Assembly: GCA_036267155.1 (NCBI GenBank) | Contig: DATAWP010000001.1 | Coordinates: 7,930 to 71,929 of the forward strand | Length of the DNA: 64,000 bases | Source: PALSA-1353 sp036267155 | Lineage (GTDB): Bacteria > Planctomycetota > Phycisphaerae > Tepidisphaerales > Tepidisphaeraceae | Direction of reading: 5' to 3' | In this document: positions 1-8,821 of the stretch, piece by piece | Numbering within the stretch: the stretch's first letter is position 1 | Layout of the letters: the number at the start of each line of letters is the position of its first letter | Program-made: the position numbers and the translations under genes | Notes under the pieces: model-generated | Databases searched by the model: none | Seen by the model: only the letters and a program-made list of their open reading frames with translations | Told to the model about the DNA's origin: nothing

Positions 1-628
1 TATCGAAGTTCACATCGGCCCAGCTTCCGTCGAGGGAGTCGGCCCTGCTGGCGCCGCCGTCGGCGGTCAGCCCGAGATAGGTGGCGCCGGAATCTGATCT
101 CGACACTGTCGGCTGCTGATTGTGGATTCCAAAACGGGTAAAGACGCCATCTGCAATGACGGCGGTGGAAGCCTGCGGGTTTCCATCCAGCGGCGCAACC
201 GCGGAAAACTGGTCCATCTTTTGCAGGAACTGGGCGTATGCCTGTTCGCCATTCTGCTCGATGAATTTGTGGATTTGGGATTGCAGGCTGGAACCGCCGC
301 TCGCCGTGAATGTCCTGGTGAATCCCGTGGAGGGGAAGGTGATGGTCGCCTGCGTCTGTGCGGCGTTTTCGGTAAGGATGATCGCGTCGGGAACGCCGCC
401 CCACGTCAATGCGGTCGTGACGTTCTGACCGAACAGCGGGGCATAAGGGCCCTGCTCGTTAATCACGTTGTCCGTGAGATGGATGATGTTCGGCCCGCCG
501 TCGGCAACGGTCGTGCCGCCCGATCCAACCGAGGTCACGTTGAAAAAACCGTCGGCCGAGGCCCGGCTTCCCAGCGCGAGCAAACCCATCGAAGCCAACA
601 AAACCAAACGGTTTCGCATCCTGTGCAT
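1..628 (-). CDS. Secreted protein of unknown function, 5' part only (partial)
   Basis: An open frame runs from an ATG at 628 on the minus strand off the left edge of the window, so about 209 residues of the N-terminal part are visible and the stop lies outside. An AGGAG ribosome-binding site sits about nine bases before the ATG. The protein opens with basic residues and a hydrophobic stretch (RLVLLASMGLLALGSRASA), a standard signal peptide with cleavage after ASA, so export is likely. The mature part is rich in Gly, Ser, Thr and Asn, like the PEP-CTERM proteins elsewhere in the window, but the C-terminus that would decide this is missing. I do not recognise a catalytic domain. The gene is read toward the left edge, downstream of and in the same direction as the hopene cyclase gene. 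Confidence 0.7.
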   Translation of the reverse strand, partial: MHRMRNRLVLLASMGLLALGSRASADGFFNVTSVGSGGTTVADGGPNIIHLTDNVINEQGPYAPLFGQNVTTALTWGGVPDAIILTENAAQTQATITFPSTGFTRTFTASGGSSLQSQIHKFIEQNGEQAYAQFLQKMDQFSAVAPLDGNPQASTAVIADGVFTRFGIHNQQPTVSRSDSGATYLGLTADGGASRADSLDGSWADVNFD

Positions 629-666
629 CGTGTTGGTCTCCTGCAATGAATCCCGATCCGCGCCGA

Positions 667-2685
667 TCAACCGGCCCGCTGGGCGGCGCGCATCCGGCGA
701 TAGCGCGACAACGCCGTCAACGGGAAATAGAGCCGATAGAGGTGATACTTCAAATAAAACACTTTCGGGAACCCCGTCCCGGTAAAGAAATTCTCCTCCC
801 AATTGCCGTCCGGGGATTGATGCTCGATCAGCCAATCGATCGCCTTCTTCACCGCTGGGTCATTCGGCCCGGCGGCGGCGAGCATACCCATCGCGCCCCA
901 CGCCGTTTGCGAAGCCGTGCTGGGGCCTTGCCCCTTCAAGGAGGGATCGTGATAGCTCAGGGCGGTCTCGCCAAAGCTGCCGTCCGGCTTTTGAACGCTC
1001 CGCAGCCAATCGGCGGCTTTCTGGATGTAGGGTCGGGTCATGTCCTCGCCGATGGCTTTCAATCCAGCGAGAATCTGCCAGGTTCCATAGACGTAATTCA
1101 CGCCCCAGCGTCCCCACCAGGCGCCGCAGGGGTCCTGATGTTTCTTGATAAATCCGATGGCGGGGCCGACGGCGGGGTGATCGAGCCGGATGCGGCAGTG
1201 TCCAAGCCCTTCCAGCACGCGGCCGGTGATATCGGGGCAGCTTGGGTCCTGCATGGCGTTGTGATCGGCGAAGGGGATTTTTTCCAGGATCGGCCGGTCT
1301 TTCGTGCGGTCAAACGCCGCCCAGCCGCCGTCGTCGTTCTGCATGTTCAGCAGCCATTTGATTCCGCGAGACAGCGCCGCCTTGGCCGGTTCGCCGCCGA
1401 GGCGGCCCAGCGCCGCCAGCACGATCGCCGTGTCGTCCACATCCGGATAATGCGGATTGGAAAACTCGAAGAACCATCCGGATGGCTCGACCGGCCGGCA
1501 ATTTTTCTGCCAGTCCGCGGCGACTCGGCATTCCTTCTCAATCAGCCAGCGAATTCCCCGCGTTGCCGGATCGGACTGCGGATCCAAACCCGCCTCCGCC
1601 AGCGCGTGCATCGCCAGGCCGGTATCCCACACCGGCGAAACGCACGGCTGAAGCCGGATGGTGTCGCCCTCTTCAATGTAAAAATCCCGCAAATCTTTAT
1701 GCGCTTTGGCCACCCGCGGATCGTCATCGGGATAACCCAGCGCGCGCATGACGATGAGCATGTAGACCATCGGCGGAAAGATCGCGCCCAGGCCCTCGGA
1801 ACCTTCCATGTGGTCGAGCAGCCATTTTTCCGCCGCTTTCATCGCGCGATCGCGCACGGGGGCGATCGGACAGCGTTCATACGCCTTGAGAATCTGATCC
1901 ACCCGAAGAAAAAGGTCGTGCCACGATCGCGGCAATCCGCGCGGCGGATCGGCAACGCGGTTGGCGGCGGCGCGGTCGATGTACAATTCCGCCATTCCCA
2001 TCTTCGCGGGCAGTCGCCGCGTGTAGCGCAGCGTCGTCACGAACGACAGCGGCAAAATCATCGTCCGAGTCCAGGCCGAGACGTGGTAGAGATTGAAATA
2101 AAACCACTTCGGCAGAAAGACGATCTCCGGCGGAATGCTGGGGCAGGCGTCGTAACTGATCTGGCCAAGGGCGGCGAAGTAGAACTTGGTGAAGCTATTG
2201 CACTTTTCCGCTCCGCCCTGCGCAAGAACGACGCGCCTCGCCTGCTGCATGTGGGGCGCGAGCGGATCATCCCCCATCAGCTTCAGGGCGAAGTATGCCT
2301 TCACCGTCCCGGAAAGGTCCGACGGCCCCCCGGGGAACAGGCTCCAGCCCCCCTCGTCATTTCGCAGGTTGCGCAAATAATTTGCAATCTTCGGCAAGTC
2401 GGGGTCGTTTTCCTGCGCGAGGATGAATTTAAGCAGCAGATATTCCGATGCCAAGATGCTGTCGCCCTGGAGTTCGCCGACCCAGTACCCCTTTTCATTC
2501 TGGAGGCGCAGCAGGGCGTCGCGGGCTTTCTGCCACGTGACATCGAGCCGATCTTCTGAAGCCGTGCTGCTTTGCACCTGCGGGTCGGCGGTTGCGATCG
2601 GGGGCGCACTCACGGCGGCGGAAATTAACCGCCATACGACACGCGAGCAAGTGCGGCGATCCAATGGCGGCCGCCCTTTTCCCAT
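667..2685 (-). CDS. shc: Squalene-hopene cyclase
   Basis: Cyclises squalene to hopene/hopanol at the membrane, the committed step of hopanoid synthesis. The 672-residue protein has the family length, the catalytic DXDD motif (DVDD near residue 415), the WWGRWGVNYVYGTW segment of the active-site barrel and several QW repeats (QNDDGGWAAFD, QKPDGSF, QSPDGNW). I place the start at the ATG at 2685; an upstream TTG at 2703 is also in frame, and neither has a clear Shine-Dalgarno sequence. About 40 residues precede the usual family start, so a later start is possible. The other hopanoid-type genes in the window (at 8822 and 10209) are about 6 kb away and on the opposite strand. Function is secure from family motifs. 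Confidence 0.95.
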   Translation of the reverse strand: MGKGRPPLDRRTCSRVVWRLISAAVSAPPIATADPQVQSSTASEDRLDVTWQKARDALLRLQNEKGYWVGELQGDSILASEYLLLKFILAQENDPDLPKIANYLRNLRNDEGGWSLFPGGPSDLSGTVKAYFALKLMGDDPLAPHMQQARRVVLAQGGAEKCNSFTKFYFAALGQISYDACPSIPPEIVFLPKWFYFNLYHVSAWTRTMILPLSFVTTLRYTRRLPAKMGMAELYIDRAAANRVADPPRGLPRSWHDLFLRVDQILKAYERCPIAPVRDRAMKAAEKWLLDHMEGSEGLGAIFPPMVYMLIVMRALGYPDDDPRVAKAHKDLRDFYIEEGDTIRLQPCVSPVWDTGLAMHALAEAGLDPQSDPATRGIRWLIEKECRVAADWQKNCRPVEPSGWFFEFSNPHYPDVDDTAIVLAALGRLGGEPAKAALSRGIKWLLNMQNDDGGWAAFDRTKDRPILEKIPFADHNAMQDPSCPDITGRVLEGLGHCRIRLDHPAVGPAIGFIKKHQDPCGAWWGRWGVNYVYGTWQILAGLKAIGEDMTRPYIQKAADWLRSVQKPDGSFGETALSYHDPSLKGQGPSTASQTAWGAMGMLAAAGPNDPAVKKAIDWLIEHQSPDGNWEENFFTGTGFPKVFYLKYHLYRLYFPLTALSRYRRMRAAQRAG

Positions 2686-2864
2686 AGGAAGATTTTTTTG
2701 CAATATTTCTGGATTTTTCTTGACGCTTCGGGGAGGGGAGGTAGCGTGAGCGCAGTTCCCTTTTGTTAAAAGTCGGCGTCGGTACTGCCAGCGATTTGGC
2801 GAACGGTTTTTTCAAATCGGCGTGGTTTGCCATTGCGTAGTACTGCGTTTGACCGAGGTGCGGA

Positions 2865-5399
2865 TTGAACGGCAAGAGCCTCGCAATTGTGGGAGCATCG
2901 CTCACTTTTGTGGGGGCGATTACTCTGGTTCTGTCGGTTTTGATCGTACTTAGCCGGGACCGCATTATGAGTTTGTCGCCCAAGGCCGTGGCTCCCGCGG
3001 CAACGGATTCCCCGATCGCTTCAGGGACGGAACTGTGGGGCGAAAAACTGCCAGAAATTCCGCAGGAAAAGCAAGCGGATGTGCTGGATGACGTTGGTGA
3101 ATTCAATCAACTGCTTCGAAGCGGCGACGCTGGCAATTTGAAGCGTGCTGTGTCGCGTCTTAAGCGCCTTGTCTCATCGCAGCCCAAAGTATTCGCCGAA
3201 GTGCTGCCAAAATTGCTCCAGCCGCTTTTGGATGCCAAGCTCTACGCTGAAACAATAGCCTTTGCGCGAAATGCAATTGAGATAAGGCCGCAAACTCCGC
3301 AGTTCGTCGCGGAGGAACAGCGCGCCATCGTCGAATCGCTCATGGCTCAGGGGCTCTACGATCAGGCACTTGCGGCGGCTAAGAGCTACTACAATGTCGC
3401 GACATTGAAGGATACTGCGGCGGCCATCGATCTCGTCGCGGACGTGTTGAACAAATCCCGCGGCGGACGCGATCCAACCATCGGGCTGCGATTTAAGACC
3501 GAGCAAGCCTCGACGGGGCCACAATCTCCCTTACCCGCGGCTGGTTCTGTCGATCCAGCACTCCAGGCCGACGTTCCCTCCAGCACCAATCCCAGCCTGG
3601 ATGCCATCACGGTGGACGATTCGGCCTACGAACCCGCGATCGCAAGGACCTTTACTCACGCGGAAGAAAGCTATGGGTCGCTTATCGGCCGGGGGAATCT
3701 TTTATTGTTGGCGGATAGGCCCGTTGAAGCCCGGCAATGCTTTACGTCCGCGTGCCGGTTTACCGACGGCGAGACCGGCAAGCTGCGCAACGCGCTGGAA
3801 GGGATTGCTCGCGCCGTGCGAGCGCAATCCGGCGGCATCACCGAGGCCAACGCACTCATTACGGCAATTCAGCAGGGGGATATCTCCTCGCTGCCCAAAG
3901 ACTTGACGGCGCTGGGTGCGAGCCGGTTGCAAGCGGCGGCGCAAAGGATCTCGCTCGCGGCACTTCCGCCAGCCGTTCAACCGCCTCCCCTTGAGGAGCA
4001 AAGGGAGGGCGACGAGCATGGTGCGGACCCCACCGATCAGAGCGTTTTGGTTTCCACTGGATTCGAGTGTAGTACGCCATTCGATGTTAAACAGGATTCT
4101 CCTACACATTTTGAGTTGACCGTGACGCAGCCTCAATTGCGTGATTGGTTCATGTTCCGAGTGCGAGGCGTGAAGGGAAAGGTGATCCGGTTCGACATCA
4201 CCGACCCTCGCACGCGGTTGGACAAATGGTGGTCGCTCAATCCCGTCTACGCCTACGGGGACGATATCAGCGATCCAAGTCTCTATCGCGTTGAGCCTGT
4301 GGACGCTCACGCCCCAATGACAGCCGCGTGGAACGGTTCATTGCTTCCGTCGGACCGGGGCCAGAAGTGGCACTGGATCGCCCAGACGTGGATAAGCGGC
4401 GGCAATACGTTTAGTTTCGTTCAGCGTTTCGACGCCGATAGAGCCTTTGTGGCAATGCGACCGCCGCATCCGCCGAGCTACAGTGAGCTATACATTCGAG
4501 CATTGGCGGACAACCCATTGGCGAAAGTAATTGAGGTGGGCCGCTCTACGGAGGATCGGTCGCTAATTCTGGTGAAAATTTCTTCCGGCGTCCAAGGGGA
4601 GAAAACGCTGCCTTGCATGCTGTTCTACGCCGGTGAACATGCAGATGAGCATGATGCAATGTGGGTTGCCCAAGGCGTGATTGAATACCTCGTTAGCGAC
4701 GATTTGGCTGCCCAGCGTCTGCGCAGCCGCTTTACTTTCCTGATCATTCCGATGCTCGATCCGGACGCATCGGTTCACGGGACGCATCAAGGCATGATCG
4801 CGAGCTTTCTCATGGGACGCCGAACGCCCGAATCCAGCGCCTATGCAAATTGGTTTCAAAGCTGGATCGCCGCTGGAAATCGCCTCGATTTGGTTTTTGA
4901 CTTCCATAACGTGCAGGCCAGCGAAAGCGCCAATGTGGAGTGTGCCTTGATGGAGGGCTTGGGCATCCGCGGCAGCGCCTCTGCGGCCCTGCATGCATTA
5001 CTGGTCAAAAATATAAAAGAATCAGGCTTCGCCGTTACGGGTCGCCCCCGCATGCGCGGATGGTCTCCGGATCGGTTGGGGGGATGGCTGAGCCGCTATT
5101 ACGGAGCGCTTACGCTTGCGTATGAGTTCGATAGTCAAAGTCCTGAACGTCATTTGAATCTTCGGAGTTTGGAAGACCTTGGCCGCATTTTTGTAAACGC
5201 GGCATGCAGTTTTGTCGCTGAGCCCGATGCGAAGAATCTCCTTGTGGATATTGATGTGCGTCGTCAACAACGGTTGGAGCGATGGACGAAATACGGCCCT
5301 CCTCCCACCGCTGACGAGGATGCTATTCAGTCGGAATCCGAGCGAGCTGAACCTATGAACCTGGCAATTGGCGACGGACATGAACAGTGGCATTGGTAG
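2865..5399 (+). CDS. M14 zinc carboxypeptidase of the cytosolic carboxypeptidase (CCP/AGBL) type with N-terminal membrane anchor
   Basis: The 844-residue protein starts with one hydrophobic segment (about residues 6-30), then about 350 residues of helical repeat-like sequence, then a CCP-type N-terminal beta domain (about 390-550, with WFMFRVRG) and an M14 peptidase domain. Zinc ligands are visible as H592 and E595 in the HxxE motif and H681 in DFHN; E754 in LAYEF is the expected general base, so the enzyme looks active. The CCP family trims C-terminal acidic or side-chain residues in eukaryotes; bacterial substrates are largely unknown. The start is a TTG at 2865 with GAGG nine bases upstream. 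The next gene begins 37 bases after the stop, so it may be co-transcribed with the Cys-rich protein gene. The anchor suggests the enzyme acts on the outer face of the membrane (inference). Confidence 0.75.
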   Translation: MNGKSLAIVGASLTFVGAITLVLSVLIVLSRDRIMSLSPKAVAPAATDSPIASGTELWGEKLPEIPQEKQADVLDDVGEFNQLLRSGDAGNLKRAVSRLKRLVSSQPKVFAEVLPKLLQPLLDAKLYAETIAFARNAIEIRPQTPQFVAEEQRAIVESLMAQGLYDQALAAAKSYYNVATLKDTAAAIDLVADVLNKSRGGRDPTIGLRFKTEQASTGPQSPLPAAGSVDPALQADVPSSTNPSLDAITVDDSAYEPAIARTFTHAEESYGSLIGRGNLLLLADRPVEARQCFTSACRFTDGETGKLRNALEGIARAVRAQSGGITEANALITAIQQGDISSLPKDLTALGASRLQAAAQRISLAALPPAVQPPPLEEQREGDEHGADPTDQSVLVSTGFECSTPFDVKQDSPTHFELTVTQPQLRDWFMFRVRGVKGKVIRFDITDPRTRLDKWWSLNPVYAYGDDISDPSLYRVEPVDAHAPMTAAWNGSLLPSDRGQKWHWIAQTWISGGNTFSFVQRFDADRAFVAMRPPHPPSYSELYIRALADNPLAKVIEVGRSTEDRSLILVKISSGVQGEKTLPCMLFYAGEHADEHDAMWVAQGVIEYLVSDDLAAQRLRSRFTFLIIPMLDPDASVHGTHQGMIASFLMGRRTPESSAYANWFQSWIAAGNRLDLVFDFHNVQASESANVECALMEGLGIRGSASAALHALLVKNIKESGFAVTGRPRMRGWSPDRLGGWLSRYYGALTLAYEFDSQSPERHLNLRSLEDLGRIFVNAACSFVAEPDAKNLLVDIDVRRQQRLERWTKYGPPPTADEDAIQSESERAEPMNLAIGDGHEQWHW

Positions 5400-5436
5400 A
5401 TTTCGAGGATTTATCTCTAATTTTGGGAGGTATTGT

Positions 5437-5904
5437 GTGAAACGACCTTACGCAATGCTTTTATTTCTCTTTGTGGTGGGATTCGCGTTCAGTTCAGGTC
5501 TGGGGAGCATTCATCGGTTGTCACGAGATGAAATGAGCAAGATACGAGCTGGATACAACCCCAACGGTATCTGCAGTCCCGGAGGACCATGTGGTACCGG
5601 AGGCACAAATAATTTCGGGTGCGATACTACCAACGTGAACAATTTGCCTGCGAGTGGTGGCGTTATGTGCAGTTCGCCGGGCGCACAGTGTGGTTGGACA
5701 AACACAGTGAATGGCAACAATAATGTGTGCGGAAACAATGGTGGCAATGGATGCAGTGGCGGGCAGAGTCAGGGTTGCATCACTCATTCATTTAACGTTT
5801 GCGCGCAACAGCAAACACAGATGGGAATTACCACCGTCCTTAACTGCTCTTGTTTGTCTGGTAGCCAATCAATTCAAGAGGGGGTAATAAGTTGGTGTCA
5901 GTAG
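5437..5904 (+). CDS. Exported Cys-rich protein with a double-glycine-like leader motif
   Basis: The best start is GTG 5437, preceded six bases earlier by GGGAGG; a longer in-frame ATG (5368) lies inside the upstream gene and has no such site. The 155-residue product has a basic start, a hydrophobic segment (about residues 5-24), then LSRDEMSKIRAG at residues 28-39, which fits the LSxxELxxIxGG pattern of double-glycine leader peptides with AG in place of GG. The remaining 116 residues contain 12 cysteines, many glycines and asparagines, and no recognisable domain. Two genes downstream code for a protein with a C39-like domain (the peptidase family that cuts after double glycines) and a MauE-thioredoxin fusion (disulfide chemistry). 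Processing and oxidative folding of this protein by its neighbours is my inference. Base composition is poorer in GC than in flanking genes. Confidence 0.7.
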   Translation: MKRPYAMLLFLFVVGFAFSSGLGSIHRLSRDEMSKIRAGYNPNGICSPGGPCGTGGTNNFGCDTTNVNNLPASGGVMCSSPGAQCGWTNTVNGNNNVCGNNGGNGCSGGQSQGCITHSFNVCAQQQTQMGITTVLNCSCLSGSQSIQEGVISWCQ

Positions 5905-6077
5905 TAATGACGAATTAGCCGATTGCCTGAATTATATTGGCGTTATTAGGTGGGAAGGATCCTTGGCATTTCCGCACCGAGCTTACTATAGCCAAAGGAA
6001 TTTCTCTGACGGATGTCGGTGTCCGCACATAATGGTGGCAGTCTTTCTTCACCTTAAACGAAAAGCTGGTATGTCTA

Positions 6078-7625
6078 ATGTCCCTTAGTACCATTAAGAG
6101 CGGATTATTCTTTTACTGTGTCGGCCTCATTTTACGCGGGGACATTGCCAATGCGGCCGCCCAAGATCTCCCTGACCTGGCCACAATTGCCAGGGGAATC
6201 GCAATTAATCAAGATTCGCTTCGGAACTTAGAGATAAAGCACTTCATACTAAAGGAGGAACAGCGCCCCTCAGATACCGCGGAATGGGAACCAATAAAGC
6301 AAACGGTCGAAGGGAATGCATGGTATGATGGTCTTCCGAACAGCAAAGTCAGAATCCAGATTACGCGTCGCATCTCAGAATGGCAGAACGGGTTGGCGCC
6401 GTGGATCGAGCAACAACAGGACGTGGGTTACGATGGGCAAATGGGGCGCGTGGTGAATATACGTAGCGGGCCGCCTGGCAGATTATCGGATTGCAATACT
6501 GCGCAGCTGTTGCCTGGGGTACCGGTGCAAATTCATGATGCGATTCAACCGTATGCCGACGGTACTGCATTCTGTTTGAATTATTTCAGCATTCCAGACA
6601 CCAAGAACCGCTCCCTCGCGAAGATATTCTCAGATGCCGCACGATTGGGCGCCAAGTGGCCGATCCAGTGGGAAACAATTTACGGCGTCAAAACTATTAA
6701 GGTAACTGACGGCACCCCCGCGTATGGAGGCTTTTTATTTTGGTTCGACCCTAACGCCGGTTACGCGCTTCGCAAATTTCAATCAGAATATCGGCTTCCT
6801 GGCAAGGATTGGGTTCTGCAACGTGAGATGGAGATTCCAGACCTAATTGAAGCTGGAAAGGGTTTTTGGTTTCCAAGTCGGGCGATATGTATCCAACCGT
6901 ATTATGGCAAATTTGGATGGCAGATTCGACTTTCATATCATGTGGAAAAAGTCATAGCGAACAATCCGTCTTTCGATCCGCACGTCTTCACCGTACCTTT
7001 CCCGCCAAATTATTTTGTAAGTGATGAAGTGAACGGGGGGTCATTCTATACCAAGAGCGCTAAGGCGACCGAAAATGCAATCGATCGCGCCGTAGCAAAA
7101 TTGAAAGATGAGGACCTATCGCATCTTCCCACATCAACGAATCCTTCAGCCATTGCAAATGTTCCAATGGACAATATTCAGCAGGAAAGCGTCGTTTCGC
7201 TCACCCACCGTTTCCCGGCTGCTATCGCGATTGTGCTGGCAATTCTCGGTGCGGCCGTGTTAATTTTTGTTGTGGGGGTATGGCGGCGATTCCATGCACG
7301 TTTGCGTCTTGTGCTAATGGCAGCCGTTCTTTGCACAGCAGGTGTAGGTCGCGCTGCCTACGCTGACGAAATGCTCGATCCAACAGGCGATGTCGTTGAA
7401 CCAAATTGCGGCGTCTATGATACCTGCTTTTGCCTGCGTTGGTTTGGTCGTGCGGCCGGCATCCGGGACGTAGGTCGCCTTTTGCATTCAGGAGATCGAC
7501 TGGAGCAGCGGTGTTCACTGGAAGAGATGCAGATCGCCTTCGCGGACTATAATATCGAGGCTACCGGACTTAGGGCCGACAACCTCAACGATCATCAGAG
7601 TTTCAGGTCAGGGCGTCAAGAATGA
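6078..7625 (+). CDS. Exported LolA-like protein fused to a truncated C39-like peptidase domain
   Basis: The 515-residue protein has a signal peptide (about 1-28), a soluble domain (about 30-340) whose pattern (VEGNAWYDG..., YDGQMGRVVN, FPPNYFVSDEV) recalls outer-membrane lipoprotein-sorting (LolA/LolB-fold) proteins of planctomycetes, a transmembrane helix near 375-400, a second hydrophobic segment ending in AYA, and a C-terminal piece from about 440. That piece (PNCGVYDTCFCLRWFG ... CSLEEMQIAFADYNIEATGL) resembles the first half of C39-type peptidases, with C444 as the expected nucleophile, but the frame stops before the catalytic His and Asp. As written it is unlikely to be an active peptidase. 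The start has only a weak ribosome-binding site. The LolA-like assignment is tentative, the C39 one somewhat better. Confidence 0.6.
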   Translation: MSLSTIKSGLFFYCVGLILRGDIANAAAQDLPDLATIARGIAINQDSLRNLEIKHFILKEEQRPSDTAEWEPIKQTVEGNAWYDGLPNSKVRIQITRRISEWQNGLAPWIEQQQDVGYDGQMGRVVNIRSGPPGRLSDCNTAQLLPGVPVQIHDAIQPYADGTAFCLNYFSIPDTKNRSLAKIFSDAARLGAKWPIQWETIYGVKTIKVTDGTPAYGGFLFWFDPNAGYALRKFQSEYRLPGKDWVLQREMEIPDLIEAGKGFWFPSRAICIQPYYGKFGWQIRLSYHVEKVIANNPSFDPHVFTVPFPPNYFVSDEVNGGSFYTKSAKATENAIDRAVAKLKDEDLSHLPTSTNPSAIANVPMDNIQQESVVSLTHRFPAAIAIVLAILGAAVLIFVVGVWRRFHARLRLVLMAAVLCTAGVGRAAYADEMLDPTGDVVEPNCGVYDTCFCLRWFGRAAGIRDVGRLLHSGDRLEQRCSLEEMQIAFADYNIEATGLRADNLNDHQSFRSGRQE

Positions 7626-7826
7626 GGGAGCGCTAGAAATTCCCGTTCGTGGCGAAATTATGCCTGGCAGCTAAGCGGAAGAGTGGGACATGTGCGCCAG
7701 TTCAGTCCGGCGGATTTTGTAAATGTACGGTTCGGCCGATCATTCCGGTTGCGCTCATCTCCGTGTTACATGTCGCCGCTTGGTGGAGGCTGTGCTGGGA
7801 GCGGCGTTGTTATTGGGGGCTGGTTT
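7626..7826 (+). other. In-frame open tail after the stop of the C39-like gene
   Basis: After the TGA at 7623-7625 the same frame stays open for 67 codons to a TAA at 7827. It contains GHVRQFSPADFVNVRFGRSF, which looks like the end of a C39-type domain (a 'SPxxFxxxxxG' strand). This suggests that the domain was longer and has been interrupted by a nonsense mutation or small deletion. The tail overlaps the start of the next gene in another frame. It could also be chance; the conserved His-containing segment is not visible in any frame. Confidence 0.35.
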
Positions 7827-8694
7827 TAAGGCGCATCAGCTGTTAAGCCGTTCAACCTCCGTGATTCTAGGTTTGCTACACGGCAAACTGATGCTGGCGG
7901 AATTGATACAACTTGAATTGCTGCTGGCTCTATGGCTCCTCATCGGCGGCTTTCCCCGATCGCGCTTCATCACATCCATAACTTGCTTCGGTCTATTCGC
8001 GTGTGTCGCGTTCTACGAAGCTGCGCGTGCGATGCCGAGTTGCGAGTGTTTTGGGAATGTGAAAGTTCCGCCGCTGGTTACCGGGAGTTTTGACTTGGCG
8101 GCGGTCACGAGCCTTTGGTTTACTCGCCCGGCCTGGGATTCAATCGTTGAGCGTGTACCTTCGCGACAGCGGTTGTTTTTCGGATTGACATTGGCGGGCC
8201 TATTATCGACGGGGCTTTGGTCGGCGTATGCCGTGCGGATTCACGGGCATGACGCGTCTATTGCGGCCGCCGCCGCAGCGGGGGACGGCGCGCTGGTCGT
8301 GCTGGAGCCGGAGAATTGGGTGAACAAACCGTTTCCGCTGTTGGACGAGATCGACGGTGCAAAGGACCTGCGTTCGGGTCGATGGCTGGTGGTTCTCTAT
8401 CACTACGACTGCGACAGTTGCCTGGAGGCGATTCCCCGTTATCGAGCGTTCGCCGTTTCCGAGGTTGCCAGGAATGCCGGGATAAGGGTGGCGTTTATCG
8501 CGATGCCGCCGACGCCCGTTGGCGCGGATCCCGTAGGAATCTCCCCGAATTACTTGCATCTTGCTCTGCGGCCGGACCATGACTGGTTCGCCACCACGCC
8601 GGTGGCCGTTGCCTTGGAGAACGCTCGCGTTATCGAGGCGAGGCAGGGCGACCATGCCGTCGCGCCGCCGGACATTCCAGGCTGGCGGCGCTGA
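7723..8694 (+). CDS. MauE/DoxX-like membrane protein fused to a thioredoxin-like domain
   Basis: The 323-residue protein has four hydrophobic segments in residues 20-160 in the MauE/DoxX arrangement (RRLVEAVLGAALLLGAGFK opening, a cytosine-proximal SCECFG loop), a fifth near 168-185, and a soluble C-terminal part containing WLVVLYHYDCDSC, a thioredoxin-type C230-x-x-C233 motif, followed by a TTPVAVAL segment like the cis-Pro loop. MauE-type proteins support disulfide formation in exported proteins, so this may be a membrane thiol oxidoreductase acting on the Cys-rich protein encoded at 5437. The ATG at 7723 follows a TAA directly and has a weak GGCGGA site; the first 15 residues look untypical, so translation may begin later. 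It is the last gene of the 2865-8694 block. Confidence 0.7.
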   Translation: MYGSADHSGCAHLRVTCRRLVEAVLGAALLLGAGFKAHQLLSRSTSVILGLLHGKLMLAELIQLELLLALWLLIGGFPRSRFITSITCFGLFACVAFYEAARAMPSCECFGNVKVPPLVTGSFDLAAVTSLWFTRPAWDSIVERVPSRQRLFFGLTLAGLLSTGLWSAYAVRIHGHDASIAAAAAAGDGALVVLEPENWVNKPFPLLDEIDGAKDLRSGRWLVVLYHYDCDSCLEAIPRYRAFAVSEVARNAGIRVAFIAMPPTPVGADPVGISPNYLHLALRPDHDWFATTPVAVALENARVIEARQGDHAVAPPDIPGWRR

Positions 8695-8821
8695 ATCACC
8701 GTCCATATCCTTCGCATATCCGGTGTACGATTGCCCAGAAAGGAACGATCAGGACGAGCCGCAATGGCCATTCCCGGCCTTTGCCGCTATGATCGGCAGC
8801 TTAACCGAATCCTTGTGACTT

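Noticed and set aside
646..2559. Long open frame of 637 codons on the plus strand opposite the hopene cyclase gene
   Set aside because: It is the exact antisense of a certain gene in GC-rich DNA, has no ribosome-binding site or recognisable domain, and its composition (Arg/His/Gln-rich) is that of a shadow frame.
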